Notes under the pieces: generated by a model
Databases searched by the model: none
What the model saw: the letters and a program-made list of their open reading frames with translations, nothing else
What the model was told of the DNA's origin: nothing
Shown here: positions 8,820 to 17,587 of the stretch, one piece after another
How the letters are laid out: each line of letters begins with the position of its first letter
Numbering within the stretch: the first letter of the stretch is position 1
Source of the DNA: CAWBRT01 sp963832365
Lineage (GTDB): Bacteria; Acidobacteriota; Terriglobia; Terriglobales; Acidobacteriaceae
Direction: 5' to 3'
NCBI GenBank assembly: GCA_963832365.1
Contig: CAWHUL010000004.1
Location: forward strand, 496,001 to 560,000
DNA length: 64,000 nucleotides
Made by a program: the position numbers and the translations under genes

Positions 8820-9232
8820 CTGCATGTGTTCCTGCCGAATATCTGGATTCCTGGCAACTAGCTTCTATTTCCTACCCATAGCCCAAATCGCTTTCTAATT
8901 CCCTAATCCAGAGTTTTGCCAAGTTCAACCGCGCAATGGACACAATACTGAAAGCCGATCCAAAGCAGTGAAAGCACTAATATGGTTAAGAACCATGATG
9001 CCCATCGTTGGCGTTCCAGGCAGGCGTGATGATGGTCGGCGAGTCTGCCTCAAAATCGAATTGCAACGTTAGTGCGGTTACTAAAGTATCTACACCTCCG
9101 TTCCAATTCGGGACAGATCGGCAAAAAAATGTTTTATAGGATTGCCAGCATTACTAGCTTTTCAGTAACCTTCATCCACGACTTTCTTATATATCGTGTC
9201 GCGAGGTTGGTTTTGGCGTCCGTAAAATCACG

Positions 9233-9267
9233 CGGTAACCGAACCATCATTCGGTAAACCGAACCAT
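9233..9267 (+). promoter_or_regulatory. Direct repeat before the WG-repeat gene
   Basis: CGGTAACCGAACCAT (9233-9247) and CGGTAAACCGAACCAT (9252-9267) repeat with a 19- to 20-base period, ending 12 bases before the start codon. The position suits a regulator site or a translational control element. Confidence 0.4.
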
Positions 9268-9279
9268 ACGGAGGCCATT

Positions 9280-10380
9280 GTGGTGTGTAGATTGTTCAGG
9301 AATGCCATTGTCGTATTCCTCCTAGCCGTTCTTGTTCCGGTTTCAATGGCTGCGGCAGAAGCCGACCGCACGGCTATCTCCGGCGCTGATCCCACAACCC
9401 AGAAGGTGTCGTCCGCCGCGGTGCTGTTCCCCGTTCGGCAAAACGGAAAGTTTGGCTACATCGATGCGACCGGTAAGTTGGCCATCGGCTACCGCTTCGA
9501 AAGCGCCGAGATGTTCAGTGATGGCCTCGGCATGGTGCGCTACGGCGGGAAATTCGGCTTTGTCGATGCTGACGGCAAGTTTGTTATAGCTCCGCAGTTC
9601 GTGGATGCGCGCCCGTTCTCGGAAGGTCGCACCGTGGCAGTCAGCGGAGACGAGATTTTACTGCTCGATACGGAAGGAAAGCGGGTCGCGTCTTTGAAGC
9701 ATATGATCGTCGGCCGATTTGTGGAAGGTCGTGCTCCCATCTTGAAACTAGGAAAACTCGGCTTCATCGATCGCGATGGCCACATCGTCATCGAACCGCG
9801 ATATGACGGTAGCGCCGGTCCATATTGGCAAGGAATTGCACCCGCTGGCCTCAAAAAAGGCCGCAAATCTCCCGATTGGGAGCACGAGTGGGGGTATATC
9901 GATTTGGAAGGCAAAGCTGTTGTCCCTGCGCAATTCCGCAAAGCAGGCGCATTCTCGGACGGCCTTGCCCCGGTTCAGGTCGATCTGCTATGGGCTTATA
10001 TCGATCGCTCCGGACAGATCGTCATCCAGCCCCAATTCTACGATGCCGCCCCGTTTTCTTCGGGACTCGCGCGCATTGCTGAACGCGACAATACGGGGCA
10101 CATCCACTATGGATTCATCGACTCGGGAGGCAAGATTGTAATCAAGCCCCAGTTCGATATGGCGGATCATTTCTCTGAGGATCGCGCTGCGGTGAAGGTC
10201 AGCGGCAAATGGGGCTATATCGACAAACTCGGCAAGATCGTCGTTAAGCCACAATTTTACTACGCAGAGAGCTACCGTCACGGGCTAGGACACGTGATGA
10301 GGAAAACGTCTGACGGCAAGCTTTTCGATAACTATCTCAATTTTTCAGGACAGGTCAGTCCAATTACGGCATCACCTTAG
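9280..10380 (+). CDS. Secreted WG-repeat protein
   Basis: 366 aa. GTG start with GGAGG five bases before it (a second GTG follows directly). After a signal peptide (residues 1-25) there are about seven WG-type repeats of 45-50 residues, each with K-x-G-[YF]-[IV]-D-x-x-G-K/Q and IAPQF/IKPQF followed by F-S-x-G-x-A: GKFGYIDATGKLA, GKFGFVDADGKFVIAPQF, GKLGFIDRDGHIVIEPRY, GYIDLEGKAVVPAQF, AYIDRSGQIVIQPQF, YGFIDSGGKIVIKPQF and KWGYIDKLGKIVVKPQF. WG repeats form a beta-propeller-like array of unknown ligand. Directly after the stop, in the same frame, lies the broken gene at 10381. Confidence 0.9.
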   Translation: MVCRLFRNAIVVFLLAVLVPVSMAAAEADRTAISGADPTTQKVSSAAVLFPVRQNGKFGYIDATGKLAIGYRFESAEMFSDGLGMVRYGGKFGFVDADGKFVIAPQFVDARPFSEGRTVAVSGDEILLLDTEGKRVASLKHMIVGRFVEGRAPILKLGKLGFIDRDGHIVIEPRYDGSAGPYWQGIAPAGLKKGRKSPDWEHEWGYIDLEGKAVVPAQFRKAGAFSDGLAPVQVDLLWAYIDRSGQIVIQPQFYDAAPFSSGLARIAERDNTGHIHYGFIDSGGKIVIKPQFDMADHFSEDRAAVKVSGKWGYIDKLGKIVVKPQFYYAESYRHGLGHVMRKTSDGKLFDNYLNFSGQVSPITASP

Positions 10381-11541
10381 CACACGGGAAATCCACAGCG
10401 GCAGTCTACCAGGTACTTCGATCCGGCAACGCAAACCTTTGGTACCCTGAACAGCGGATACTATCCTTCTGATGGTATCGCCGCCGATTCCAATGGCAAC
10501 ATCTTCACCCAAAGCAGCAGCAGCAACGGTCTTGCCAAGTTTGCTCCCGACGGCACTCTGCTGTGGAACAGTCCGGGAGACCAGACATATGGGATCGTAA
10601 TCGACTCCGCGAACGACGCCTGGGGCGTCAATTTGAATCAAAACAGCGTAACCAAGTATTCCGGTGTCGACGGGCACATCATTGGTAGTTATCCGGTCGG
10701 CGATTGCCCCTATACTTATTCCGACGCCAGCGGCCTCACAGCCCAGAACAATACGGTAGGCAGCGGCACATGGACTGTCATCCAGGATGGGGGCGCTGCC
10801 GGGACCAGTTGGGGAAAGATCACTTGGAACACCGAAGCTACCGGAGTGGTCCCGAAGGCGCCAGCATTGTCGTGGAAGCTCGTGCCAGCGACAATCAAGC
10901 CGACATCCAGAACCTTAACTACACCGCAATTAACAACGGTGCCGACTTCCACGTCACCGGCCGCTATCTCCAAACCCGCGTCACTTTGACCGCGAACACG
11001 AACAGCGATTCGCCGGTTCTCTCGGATATCACCATCCGGCCAACCGTAGTAGCGGTGGGCGACTTCACTCCTACTACCGATCGGACCGAAGTTACGGTTT
11101 CGCGTGGTCAGAGCACAACAGTTGTCGTGACGCTCCAGCCTTTCAACAACTTCAATCAGCCCGTCGAACTCTACTGCTCTGGAATGCCTAAGGGCACTTC
11201 GTGGAGCTTCTCGCCGGCGACAGTTACACCAACAAACGGTGGTGCTGTCACCAGTACGATGACGATCTCACGTGCCGAACACCATCGCGCAGCGGCGCCC
11301 AGGCGCATCGCCTTGGGCCGCAGCCAGCCTCTGTTTAGCGTTTTGCTCGCTGGGGATCGGCTTGCGACGCCATCGGAAGCTGCCTTTTGTTTTGCTGCTG
11401 CTGGCCATCATTGGTTTGATTGCACTGGCTCCTGGATGTAACGCCGGCTTCTCGCCTGCTCCGACGACCTCGCTGGTGACGGTGACAGGCACTTCAGGAC
11501 AGTTGCAACACAGCACAACATTTAACTTGACGATTCGATAG
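10381..11541 (+). pseudogene. 5'-truncated, frameshifted propeller/Ig-like surface protein
   Basis: There is no start: coding-like sequence begins right after the WG-repeat stop codon in the same frame with STRYFDPATQTFG, DGIAADSNGNIFT, NDAWGVNLNQNSVTKYSG and GLTAQNNTVGSGTW, as in secreted proteins with a propeller-like region. Near 10860 the frame shifts (VVPKAPA to GASIVVEARASDNQ), then a Gly/Thr-rich Ig-like part runs to about 11265. A second shift near 11270 leads to a C-terminal hydrophobic anchor (PFVLLLLAIIGLIALAPGC) and a final TSGQLQHSTTFNLTIR. The C-terminal region matches the anchor and Ig-like tail common to Acidobacteria surface proteins. It is decayed. Confidence 0.7.
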
Positions 11542-11549
11542 GGGGAGCG

Positions 11550-12122
11550 ATGAAAACGATATACGTGGTGCTGCTGCTTTTACTGACGTCGGCGGCCGGT
11601 GCGATGGCGCAAACGCCCCATTTTGATGTTGCGCTTGGCTACACTTTTACTCACGCCAACGCTCCTCCAGGCGGCTGTGGATGCTTTTCCATGAATGGTG
11701 GAACCGGCAGTTTGGCTTGGTACCTGAACCCAAGATTCGCGATGGTGGGCGAGATCGGAGCCATGCATGCTTCCGATGTCCCGGCCAGCGGACAAGATCT
11801 CACGCTCACCACGTTTCTCGTTGGCCCGCGTTTTGCGTTAGTACGAAAGTCTTCCGTGGGTGAGATGAAATGGCATACGATTACGCCATTTACTCAGGTC
11901 CTCCTCGGTGGCGCGCACGCCAGCGGTTCATTGTCCGGCGCGTCTTCGGGTTCTTCCAACGGCTTTGCCTTCGCGGTTGGGGGTGGTGCAAACCTCGGCC
12001 TTAACCGCCGTTTCTCCTGGCGGCTTTTCCAAACCGAATATCTCCTTACGACCGCTCCCAACACGGTCAACGATCACCAGAACAGTTTTCGACTCACATC
12101 TGGTATCGTAATCCGCTTTTGA
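11550..12122 (+). CDS. Small outer-membrane beta-barrel protein
   Basis: 190 aa. GGGGGAG three bases before ATG. A signal peptide (MKTIYVVLLLLLTSAAGAMAQ) precedes alternating beta strands typical of eight-stranded OmpA/OmpW-like barrels: FDVALGYTFTHAN, GGTGSLAWYLNPRFAMVGEIG, TTFLVGPRFALVRK and a terminal NSFRLTSGIVIRF ending in Phe, the usual barrel-assembly signal. A GGCGCF segment carries two Cys. It starts eight bases after the broken gene. Ligand or role unknown. Confidence 0.8.
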   Translation: MKTIYVVLLLLLTSAAGAMAQTPHFDVALGYTFTHANAPPGGCGCFSMNGGTGSLAWYLNPRFAMVGEIGAMHASDVPASGQDLTLTTFLVGPRFALVRKSSVGEMKWHTITPFTQVLLGGAHASGSLSGASSGSSNGFAFAVGGGANLGLNRRFSWRLFQTEYLLTTAPNTVNDHQNSFRLTSGIVIRF

Positions 12123-12481
12123 GAGTGATGGATGCACGCTGTTGCATTGCGAGCTTCGAGGACGGAACCGCAGACGTGGCAAGGGATTTCACCTCTGCGG
12201 TTCGTCTGCGGTTCCGAAGCTCTCGGCGAAAAGCAACAGGCGGTGCGTGACGTGCTTGCATTACACCACCTTAATGGGCGGTACCGAAGAACAACGCGCG
12301 GACTGAAGAGCTCCAGCCTGCAACCGGGTCCTGGAAATCGATCCTGCGGCAGGATCCAAGGCCTTCCAGTCAACGACGGTAATCGTGCGTTGCTGCGTTG
12401 GTGGCGTTCTATCTGAAGATCGGTGTAAATGCCAAGCCGGTGTCGGTCTATTACCGAGGCTGGATCCGCCTGCTGTCTGAC
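12123..12481. other. Gene-free stretch with a large inverted repeat
   Basis: It separates convergent genes and holds the inverted repeat at 12164-12215. The rest contains no recognisable gene. Confidence 0.5.
12164..12215. other. 13-bp inverted repeat between convergent genes
   Basis: GGAACCGCAGACG (12164-12176) and CGTCTGCGGTTCC (12203-12215) are perfect complements around 26 bases. It may end transcription from either side or be an inverted terminal relic; there is no T-run. Confidence 0.55.
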
Positions 12482-13921
12482 TTAGCCCATCCTCGCGGCA
12501 ATCGCGGTTCCGGTCTCTTTGGGCGGCGGCTGGAGTTCATACTGGCGGATCTTGTAGAGCAGGGCTTTGTAGCTGATTTGGAGGATCACGGCTGCCTTCT
12601 GGCGATGCCAGTTGGTCTGCTGCAGGGCGCGCGAGATGGCTTCAGCCTCCGCAACATTTTTAACTGAGCGCGCCAGCGATTTCAGACCGGAATCCTGTTG
12701 CGAGTCTGCGGCCGGGCAATCACTGGCTTGCAAATCGGCCAGGGCAGCTTGTTCATCGCCAAGGATGACAAACCGTTTGGCGAAATTTTCCAGCTCGCGC
12801 AAATTGCCGGGCCAGGGATAACGAATACAGGCTTGCAAAAGACCCGGGCTAGCTTCAAGCACGGGGCGAGCAAAGCGGTGGGCATACTGCGCGATAAAGT
12901 GCTTGAGCAGAACAGGAATCTCCTCCCGACGCTCGCGTAGCGGAGGGAGGCGCAGGCTGAAGCCATTAAGCCGGTAATAGAGGTCCTGACGAAGTTGCTT
13001 CGCAGCAATTGCCTGCGGAATATCAATGTTGGTGGCGGCCAGAATGCGCACATTCACCTTGGTCGTGATGGAGCGGCTGCCGAGCCGGGAAAATTGCCCG
13101 TCCTGCAGCACGTGGAGCATCTTGGCTTGCAGTGCCGCCGGCATTTCGCCAATTTCGTCGAGCAGCAGCGTACCACCATCACACTGTTCGAACTTGCCAG
13201 GCTTTGCCTTAACGGCCCCGGTGAAGGCCCCGGCCTCATATCCAAATAACTCGCTTTCCAGCAATTCTGAAGGTACGGCGGCACAATTGACCTTCATGAA
13301 AGGACGATCGGCGCGGGTGGAGAAGCGATGTAAAAACAGCGCCAAGACTTCTTTGCCAGTACCGCTTTCACCCAGCAGCAAAACCGGAACGTCATACTTG
13401 GCCACCACCGCCGCCTGCTCACGGATGCGGCGCATTTCCGGGCTGCGGACGATAAACGAAGTGTCCTCGGTAAGCTGGGTAAATTCTTCTGTCCCCTCGG
13501 GTTCATCGATGGCGGACGGGATCACTGGCGCTGACTCGAGACAATTGCGGATGAGCGCATCGAGCTCAGCTTTTTTAAAGGGCTTATGGAGATAATCGAA
13601 GGCGCCCATTCTAACGGCCTGCACCACTTTGCGCGTGTCGCTGACACAGGAAAGCATGATCACTCTGAGGTCGGAACGAATTTTTCGCAGTTGCTCGATG
13701 GTTTGCAGTCCATCGATACCCGGCATCATCATGTCGAGTAAGACCAGATCAGGTTGAGCTCCGTGCTGAAGCCGTTCAATCGCCTGCTCGCCGCTATCGG
13801 CCGACTCCACGTCGTAGCCTTCAACTTCGAGCAACGTGCTGAGATATTTGCGCATGCCTGGTTCGTCGTCGACGACCAAGATGCGGGATTGCTTGAGCTC
13901 AGGTGCACTAGCCATAGTCAT
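12482..13921 (-). CDS. Sigma-54-dependent response regulator (NtrC type, PrsR-like)
   Basis: 479 aa. REC domain (12-125) with ILVVDDEPG and phosphoacceptor Asp63 in LVLLDMMMPG. The AAA+ domain has Walker A GESGTGKE (184-191), GAFTGA (231-236, sigma-54 contact) and Walker B TLLLDEIGEM. A FIS-type HTH is at the C-terminus (ILQISYKALLYKIRQYEL). It should activate sigma-54 promoters when phosphorylated. ATG at 13921 overlaps the kinase stop (ATGA), so the pair is translationally coupled. In exosortase systems the analogous pair is PrsK/PrsR, so PEP-CTERM and EPS genes nearby are the likely targets; that link is inferred. Confidence 0.93.
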   Translation of the reverse strand: MTMASAPELKQSRILVVDDEPGMRKYLSTLLEVEGYDVESADSGEQAIERLQHGAQPDLVLLDMMMPGIDGLQTIEQLRKIRSDLRVIMLSCVSDTRKVVQAVRMGAFDYLHKPFKKAELDALIRNCLESAPVIPSAIDEPEGTEEFTQLTEDTSFIVRSPEMRRIREQAAVVAKYDVPVLLLGESGTGKEVLALFLHRFSTRADRPFMKVNCAAVPSELLESELFGYEAGAFTGAVKAKPGKFEQCDGGTLLLDEIGEMPAALQAKMLHVLQDGQFSRLGSRSITTKVNVRILAATNIDIPQAIAAKQLRQDLYYRLNGFSLRLPPLRERREEIPVLLKHFIAQYAHRFARPVLEASPGLLQACIRYPWPGNLRELENFAKRFVILGDEQAALADLQASDCPAADSQQDSGLKSLARSVKNVAEAEAISRALQQTNWHRQKAAVILQISYKALLYKIRQYELQPPPKETGTAIAARMG

Positions 13922-14826
13922 CCGGTCGATTTCAGAGGGAGTAGGAAGGAGAACTTAGCGCCCAAGCCAGGCTCGCTTTCCACCCAAATTTTGCCGCCAA
14001 ATCGAATGACGAGACGTTGGGCAATCGCCAGTCCTAAGCCGTGGCCCTCGGTGGCGTGGTTCACTCGAAAATATTCCTGAAAAATTTCCTGGTGAAATTC
14101 CGGGGCGATTCCGGGACCAGAGTCAGCGACGGTCACACATACCGTATTCGGCAGGGAGGGGTAGGTGCGACGACGATCAAAAGCGGAGGGGGCAGAACCT
14201 TGTCGGGAGCGCCGTTCCCAAAGATGTAACTCAGCCGTCATCCACACCGTGCCACCGGAGGACGAGAACTTGAGCGCATTATCGAGCAGGTTCGAGACGA
14301 CATGCTGAACCTTGTAATAGTCAAAAGAGAACGGCTGTAATTGATCGCTGGGGGAAAAAAACAGCGCAACCCCTTTTCTTTGAAAGCTCGGGGCCCAGAC
14401 CTGGATGATCTCTGCGATACAGGCATTCATGTCTGCGGTCGCGATCTGCAGCTCAACGGGGGAATCCCTGAAGGCGCCGAGGGCGAGAAAGTTCTTGACG
14501 AACCCCTGCAGACGCTGGCAGTTATCGTGCATCTCCTGCAGGGCGGTGCGCTGGCGTGCTGCCACCGGGCCCAACTTCTCGCTGAGCATCAGTTCGATGT
14601 AGCCGCTGAGGATGGCCACTGGAGTCTTAAGATCGTGGGCTGCGGTGGACAGTCCCTCGAGGCAACGGCGGCAATCAATTTCCTGGGGAGAATAATGTCC
14701 GGCGCGCCCAGCTGGCTGCTCGCGCGCTTCAGTAGCGGCGTCCGGGCTAGATATGGAAGCGACGGGCACAGCCCCAGTCAATTCATCTGTGCCAGAATGC
14801 AGAGGCGAATTGTCGGGTTTCACCAT
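13918..14826 (-). CDS. Sensor histidine kinase, partner of the sigma-54 regulator
   Basis: 302 aa, soluble, with no predicted transmembrane segment. An unstructured N-terminus (1-50) is followed by HisKA with the H-box AAHDLKTPVAILSGY (His64). The HATPase_c domain has the N-box VVSNLLDNALKFSSSGG, G1 VADSGPGIAP and G2 EGHGLGLAIAQ. It lacks a sensory domain upstream of HisKA, unlike membrane-bound PrsK, so the signal may be internal or a partner protein. Its stop overlaps the regulator start. The divergent region to the right (14827-15122) carries the PilZ promoter. Confidence 0.92.
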   Translation of the reverse strand: MVKPDNSPLHSGTDELTGAVPVASISSPDAATEAREQPAGRAGHYSPQEIDCRRCLEGLSTAAHDLKTPVAILSGYIELMLSEKLGPVAARQRTALQEMHDNCQRLQGFVKNFLALGAFRDSPVELQIATADMNACIAEIIQVWAPSFQRKGVALFFSPSDQLQPFSFDYYKVQHVVSNLLDNALKFSSSGGTVWMTAELHLWERRSRQGSAPSAFDRRRTYPSLPNTVCVTVADSGPGIAPEFHQEIFQEYFRVNHATEGHGLGLAIAQRLVIRFGGKIWVESEPGLGAKFSFLLPLKSTG

Positions 14827-15122
14827 TTCGCTCGGCGCCTGTCTGATAAGCCAGGTTACCGATAAGTTAATAATAAAGAGACATCTTCTACGCGGCCCTG
14901 GGGGAAGAAGGGCTCAAAGCTGGAGCAACAAAGCCAGAGTCCAGAGTACCTGATAAACAGGATGGTAGGACGTAGGCAGAGCAGTGTCAACGAAAAAGTA
15001 ACTTTTTCTTCCCTTTTAAGTGCAAGGCGTTGCAGTTTTGGAAAAAATTGGCGAACAAAATCACTATAAACACGGCTTGATTGTGCCCCTCCTATGGCCA
15101 TTAATATGCAAGATGAATAATC
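14827..15122. other. Divergent intergenic region (kinase / PilZ)
   Basis: 296 bp, AT-richer than its flanks. I found a -24/-12 element facing the PilZ gene but none facing the kinase operon. Confidence 0.5.
15095..15110 (+). promoter_or_regulatory. Putative sigma-54 (-24/-12) promoter of PilZ gene 1
   Basis: TGGCCATTAATATGCA has GG and GC twelve bases apart, as sigma-54 needs. The same block is conserved before PilZ gene 2. The implied start site is near the ATG at 15123. Confidence 0.5.
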
Positions 15123-15467
15123 ATGTCAGGCGAGCAAGAAGGCATGCTAGCGGCCGTTTCAGAGCGACGACGATCGACGAGACTAACCGTCGCGATCCCG
15201 ATGTTTGTGCGGGGCACAGACCAATACGGTAAACCTTTCGTGGATTTTGCGACAGTGCTTAACATCAGTGCCGGGGGAGCTTTGCTGGTTTTGAAACGGC
15301 GCCTGCAACCGAAAGCACAGGTTTCTCTGGAAATCCCCGTGGGTCTCCTTCCTCAATCACTGGTGACGAAGTTGGTGCAACAAATCCAAGCAAGGACGTT
15401 GCGAATCGAGCCCGCCGAGAGGTCTTTTGTGGTTGGCGTCCAATTTGACAATCCCCTGCCAGCCTAG
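15123..15467 (+). CDS. PilZ-domain protein, tandem copy 1
   Basis: 114 aa. A single PilZ domain: RxxxR-type motif in ERRRSTRLTVAIPMFVRG (residues 13-30) and the N-x-S-x-x-G motif in NISAGGALL, the two c-di-GMP contact sites. The start is taken at ATG 15123 because copy 2 keeps only this ATG; no Shine-Dalgarno is seen, and the mRNA may be nearly leaderless. About 90% of the protein is identical to copy 2, so it arose by a recent tandem duplication. c-di-GMP sensing linked to EPS output is the likely role. Confidence 0.9.
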   Translation: MSGEQEGMLAAVSERRRSTRLTVAIPMFVRGTDQYGKPFVDFATVLNISAGGALLVLKRRLQPKAQVSLEIPVGLLPQSLVTKLVQQIQARTLRIEPAERSFVVGVQFDNPLPA

Positions 15468-15536
15468 CTGTACTCGCCAGAGATTTTCCCTTTCGAGAGA
15501 AATCGCCAGATAGCGCGACTTTGCCACACCCACCGT

Positions 15537-15552
15537 TGGCCACTAATGTGCA
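15537..15552 (+). promoter_or_regulatory. Putative sigma-54 (-24/-12) promoter of PilZ gene 2
   Basis: TGGCCACTAATGTGCA, GG-to-GC distance 12, conserved with the element at 15095 while the bases upstream differ. Confidence 0.5.
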
Positions 15553-15564
15553 AGCTTAATATTC

Positions 15565-15909
15565 ATGTCTGGTAAGCAAAAGGGTACCCTAGCAGCTGTT
15601 GCGGAGCGACGACAATCGACAAGACTAACCGTCGCGATCCCGATGTTTGTGCGGGGCACAGACCAGCATGGGAACCGTTTCGTGGATTTTGCGACCGCGC
15701 TTAACATCAGTGCCGGGGGAGCTTTGCTGGTTTTGAAGCGGCGTCTGCAACCGAAAGCACAGGTTTCTCTGGAAATTCCCGTTGGTCTTCTTCCTCAATC
15801 ACTGGTGACGAAGCTGGTGCAACAGATCCAGGCAAGGACGTTGCGAATCGAGCCCGCTGAGCAGTCTTTTGTGGTCGGCGTCCAATTTGACAATCCCCTG
15901 CCAGCCTAG
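15565..15909 (+). CDS. PilZ-domain protein, tandem copy 2
   Basis: 114 aa. Nearly identical to copy 1 (differences at the N-terminus, YGKP to HGNR, VLN to ALN, and ERS to EQS). The c-di-GMP motifs RxxxR and NxSxxG are intact. ATG with no clear Shine-Dalgarno; the sigma-54-like element ends 12 bases before it. The next gene is a sigma-54 activator in the same direction. Confidence 0.9.
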   Translation: MSGKQKGTLAAVAERRQSTRLTVAIPMFVRGTDQHGNRFVDFATALNISAGGALLVLKRRLQPKAQVSLEIPVGLLPQSLVTKLVQQIQARTLRIEPAEQSFVVGVQFDNPLPA

Positions 15910-16103
15910 TCGTATTCGCCAGAAGTTTTCCCTTTCGAGAGAAATCCTTTTCTTATTGCCGCTGCTCGGAACATGTTTATTCAGCTTTGATCGTCGGTAA
16001 CCATTGAAATCAAAAGGCTTGTTCCGCAAACAAAGAAGAAAAAGCATTTGGCCTGCCGAGTGCAAGAGCAGTGCTGATTCCTGTGTTGTCCAATCGAGGC
16101 AAG

Positions 16104-17168
16104 ATGACAAGCGGCTCTACTAATGCGTTGGCGATGTTGACAATGGGAGATGATCTTCCTCCGGCTGAGGTAATTTTCGGTCGTTCAGCAATCATGCGAG
16201 CGATTCGGAAAAAGGTAGGCCAGGTGGCCCTGGTCAACGTGCCGGTGCTTATCTCCGGGGAAAGCGGCACCGGTAAGGAGATTATTGCCAAGCTGATTCA
16301 CCGTCTCTCGCCTTGGAACCTGGGGCCGTTCGTGAAAGTCACCTGCCCGGCGATTCCAGGTACGTTGTTGGAAAGTGAGCTCTTCGGCTACGAAAAAGGA
16401 GCTTTTACCGGCGCGAACGGATTGAAGCGCGGGCGGGTGGAGGCGGCACATCATGGGACGTTGTTCTTGGATGAAATTGGCGAGCTAGACTTCGGCTTGC
16501 AGGCAAAGCTTTTGCAGTTGTTGCAGGATGGTACCTACTCGCGTATTGGGGGCCAGACGGAAAGGCTGGTGGAGATGCGGGTGGTATCGGCGACCAACCG
16601 CCACCTGGGAACTGAGATTGAAAATGCTCACTTCCGCCAGGATCTGTTCCACCGCATCAACGGCGTCGGTATTCGGATGCCAGCATTGCGCGAACGCTCG
16701 GAGGATATTCCGGAAATCGCAGATTATCTGCTCACCGTTTACAATCGCAAATTCAAAACGTCTGCACCACGGTTTTCCTCAAGTTTCTTGAGCAGCTTAC
16801 AAGAGCGTCAATGGCCCGGAAACATCCGCGAGCTGGAGAATGTGGTGCGGCGCTACGCGATCTTAGGCTGGGAAAATGACAAGAAAGATGTCTTCATGGC
16901 CGAAGAGGCCGCGCCCCCAGTTTACCTGAACATTCCCACCGGGGAGAATGTTCAGCTCAAGGTGGTGACCCAGCAAGCGATCCGGCAAGTAGAAGAGACA
17001 GTCATACGCACCGTGTTAGCACGCAACAATGCTAATCGCAAAATCACCGCCGCGGCCTTGGGTATAAGCTATCGCATGCTGCTTTACAAATTGCGCGATA
17101 TGGATGTTCCCTCGGCGAGGCGTTCGCGATTGGCAATGGATAATGCCCGCGCTGCCGATGCTGACTAG
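16104..17168 (+). CDS. Sigma-54 activator without receiver domain
   Basis: 354 aa from ATG 16104 (GAGG four bases upstream); an upstream GTG at 16071 in frame is possible. It has no REC domain. AAA+ motifs are intact: Walker A GESGTGKE (52-59), GAFTGA (99-104) and Walker B LFLDEIGE. A FIS HTH closes the protein (ALGISYRMLLYKLRDM). Without a receiver, its activity must be set by expression or a partner protein, a known architecture of PspF-like activators. It lies between the PilZ genes and the first PEP-CTERM gene, and could drive the -24/-12 elements found around it. Confidence 0.9.
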   Translation: MTSGSTNALAMLTMGDDLPPAEVIFGRSAIMRAIRKKVGQVALVNVPVLISGESGTGKEIIAKLIHRLSPWNLGPFVKVTCPAIPGTLLESELFGYEKGAFTGANGLKRGRVEAAHHGTLFLDEIGELDFGLQAKLLQLLQDGTYSRIGGQTERLVEMRVVSATNRHLGTEIENAHFRQDLFHRINGVGIRMPALRERSEDIPEIADYLLTVYNRKFKTSAPRFSSSFLSSLQERQWPGNIRELENVVRRYAILGWENDKKDVFMAEEAAPPVYLNIPTGENVQLKVVTQQAIRQVEETVIRTVLARNNANRKITAAALGISYRMLLYKLRDMDVPSARRSRLAMDNARAADAD

Positions 17169-17587
17169 ATTCATAGCTCTTGTGCTCTCCTCAGATTAAT
17201 TTTCCCGCAGCCCATTATCGAGCCGTCGGGAGCTATAGCCAAATCCTCGAAAGTAGCTCCGGCTCCTCAATGATTGCGGCGAAATCGATGTTCAACCGCC
17301 GGAGAGGTCGAAACCTCAACTTTTTCCGCGCCCACTCGGTCGAGCCAATGCGAAACGATACCTATGCTTTGGGAAATTGTTTCCATAACATATCGCAAGT
17401 GCTTGCATCTCTTGCGAGTGCTATCTCTTGATCAAAGATCCATAACCCGCCAAGAATGGGGAGAAATACTAGCGATTAGAGTGGCAACTGAATTGCTACC
17501 CAAAGAGCGTAATTCGAACCTAAATTGTGTTCCCCCACCGCGGCCTCGAAGCCCGGTTCAACAGCTCAAGACAAGGACTTAGCGGCT
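17169..17587. other. Leader of the first PEP-CTERM gene
   Basis: 419 bp with no gene. A sigma-54-type element lies at 17482-17497; bases 17400-17420 show a TTGCATCTCTTGCGAGTGC-like A/T-poor repeat of TTGC-x-AGTGC. Frames here lack start signals. Confidence 0.5.
17482..17497 (+). promoter_or_regulatory. Putative sigma-54 (-24/-12) promoter of PEP-CTERM gene 1
   Basis: TGGCAACTGAATTGCT matches consensus TGGCACGNNNNTTGCW at all but two positions and keeps the 12-base GG-to-GC distance. It lies 91 bases before the ATG. Confidence 0.65.

Larger units (their letters stand above)
8609..9279. other. Long gene-free stretch, 671 bp
   Basis: It contains the hairpin at 8793-8819 and the direct repeat at 9233-9267. 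A 61-codon frame (9072-9257) has no RBS and no recognisable features and was rejected. Confidence 0.5.

Noticed and set aside
9072..9257. 61-codon frame in the long gap
   Set aside because: No RBS and no recognisable features.
12132..12416. 94-codon plus-strand frame after the barrel gene
   Set aside because: Runs through the inverted repeat and has no RBS or family match.
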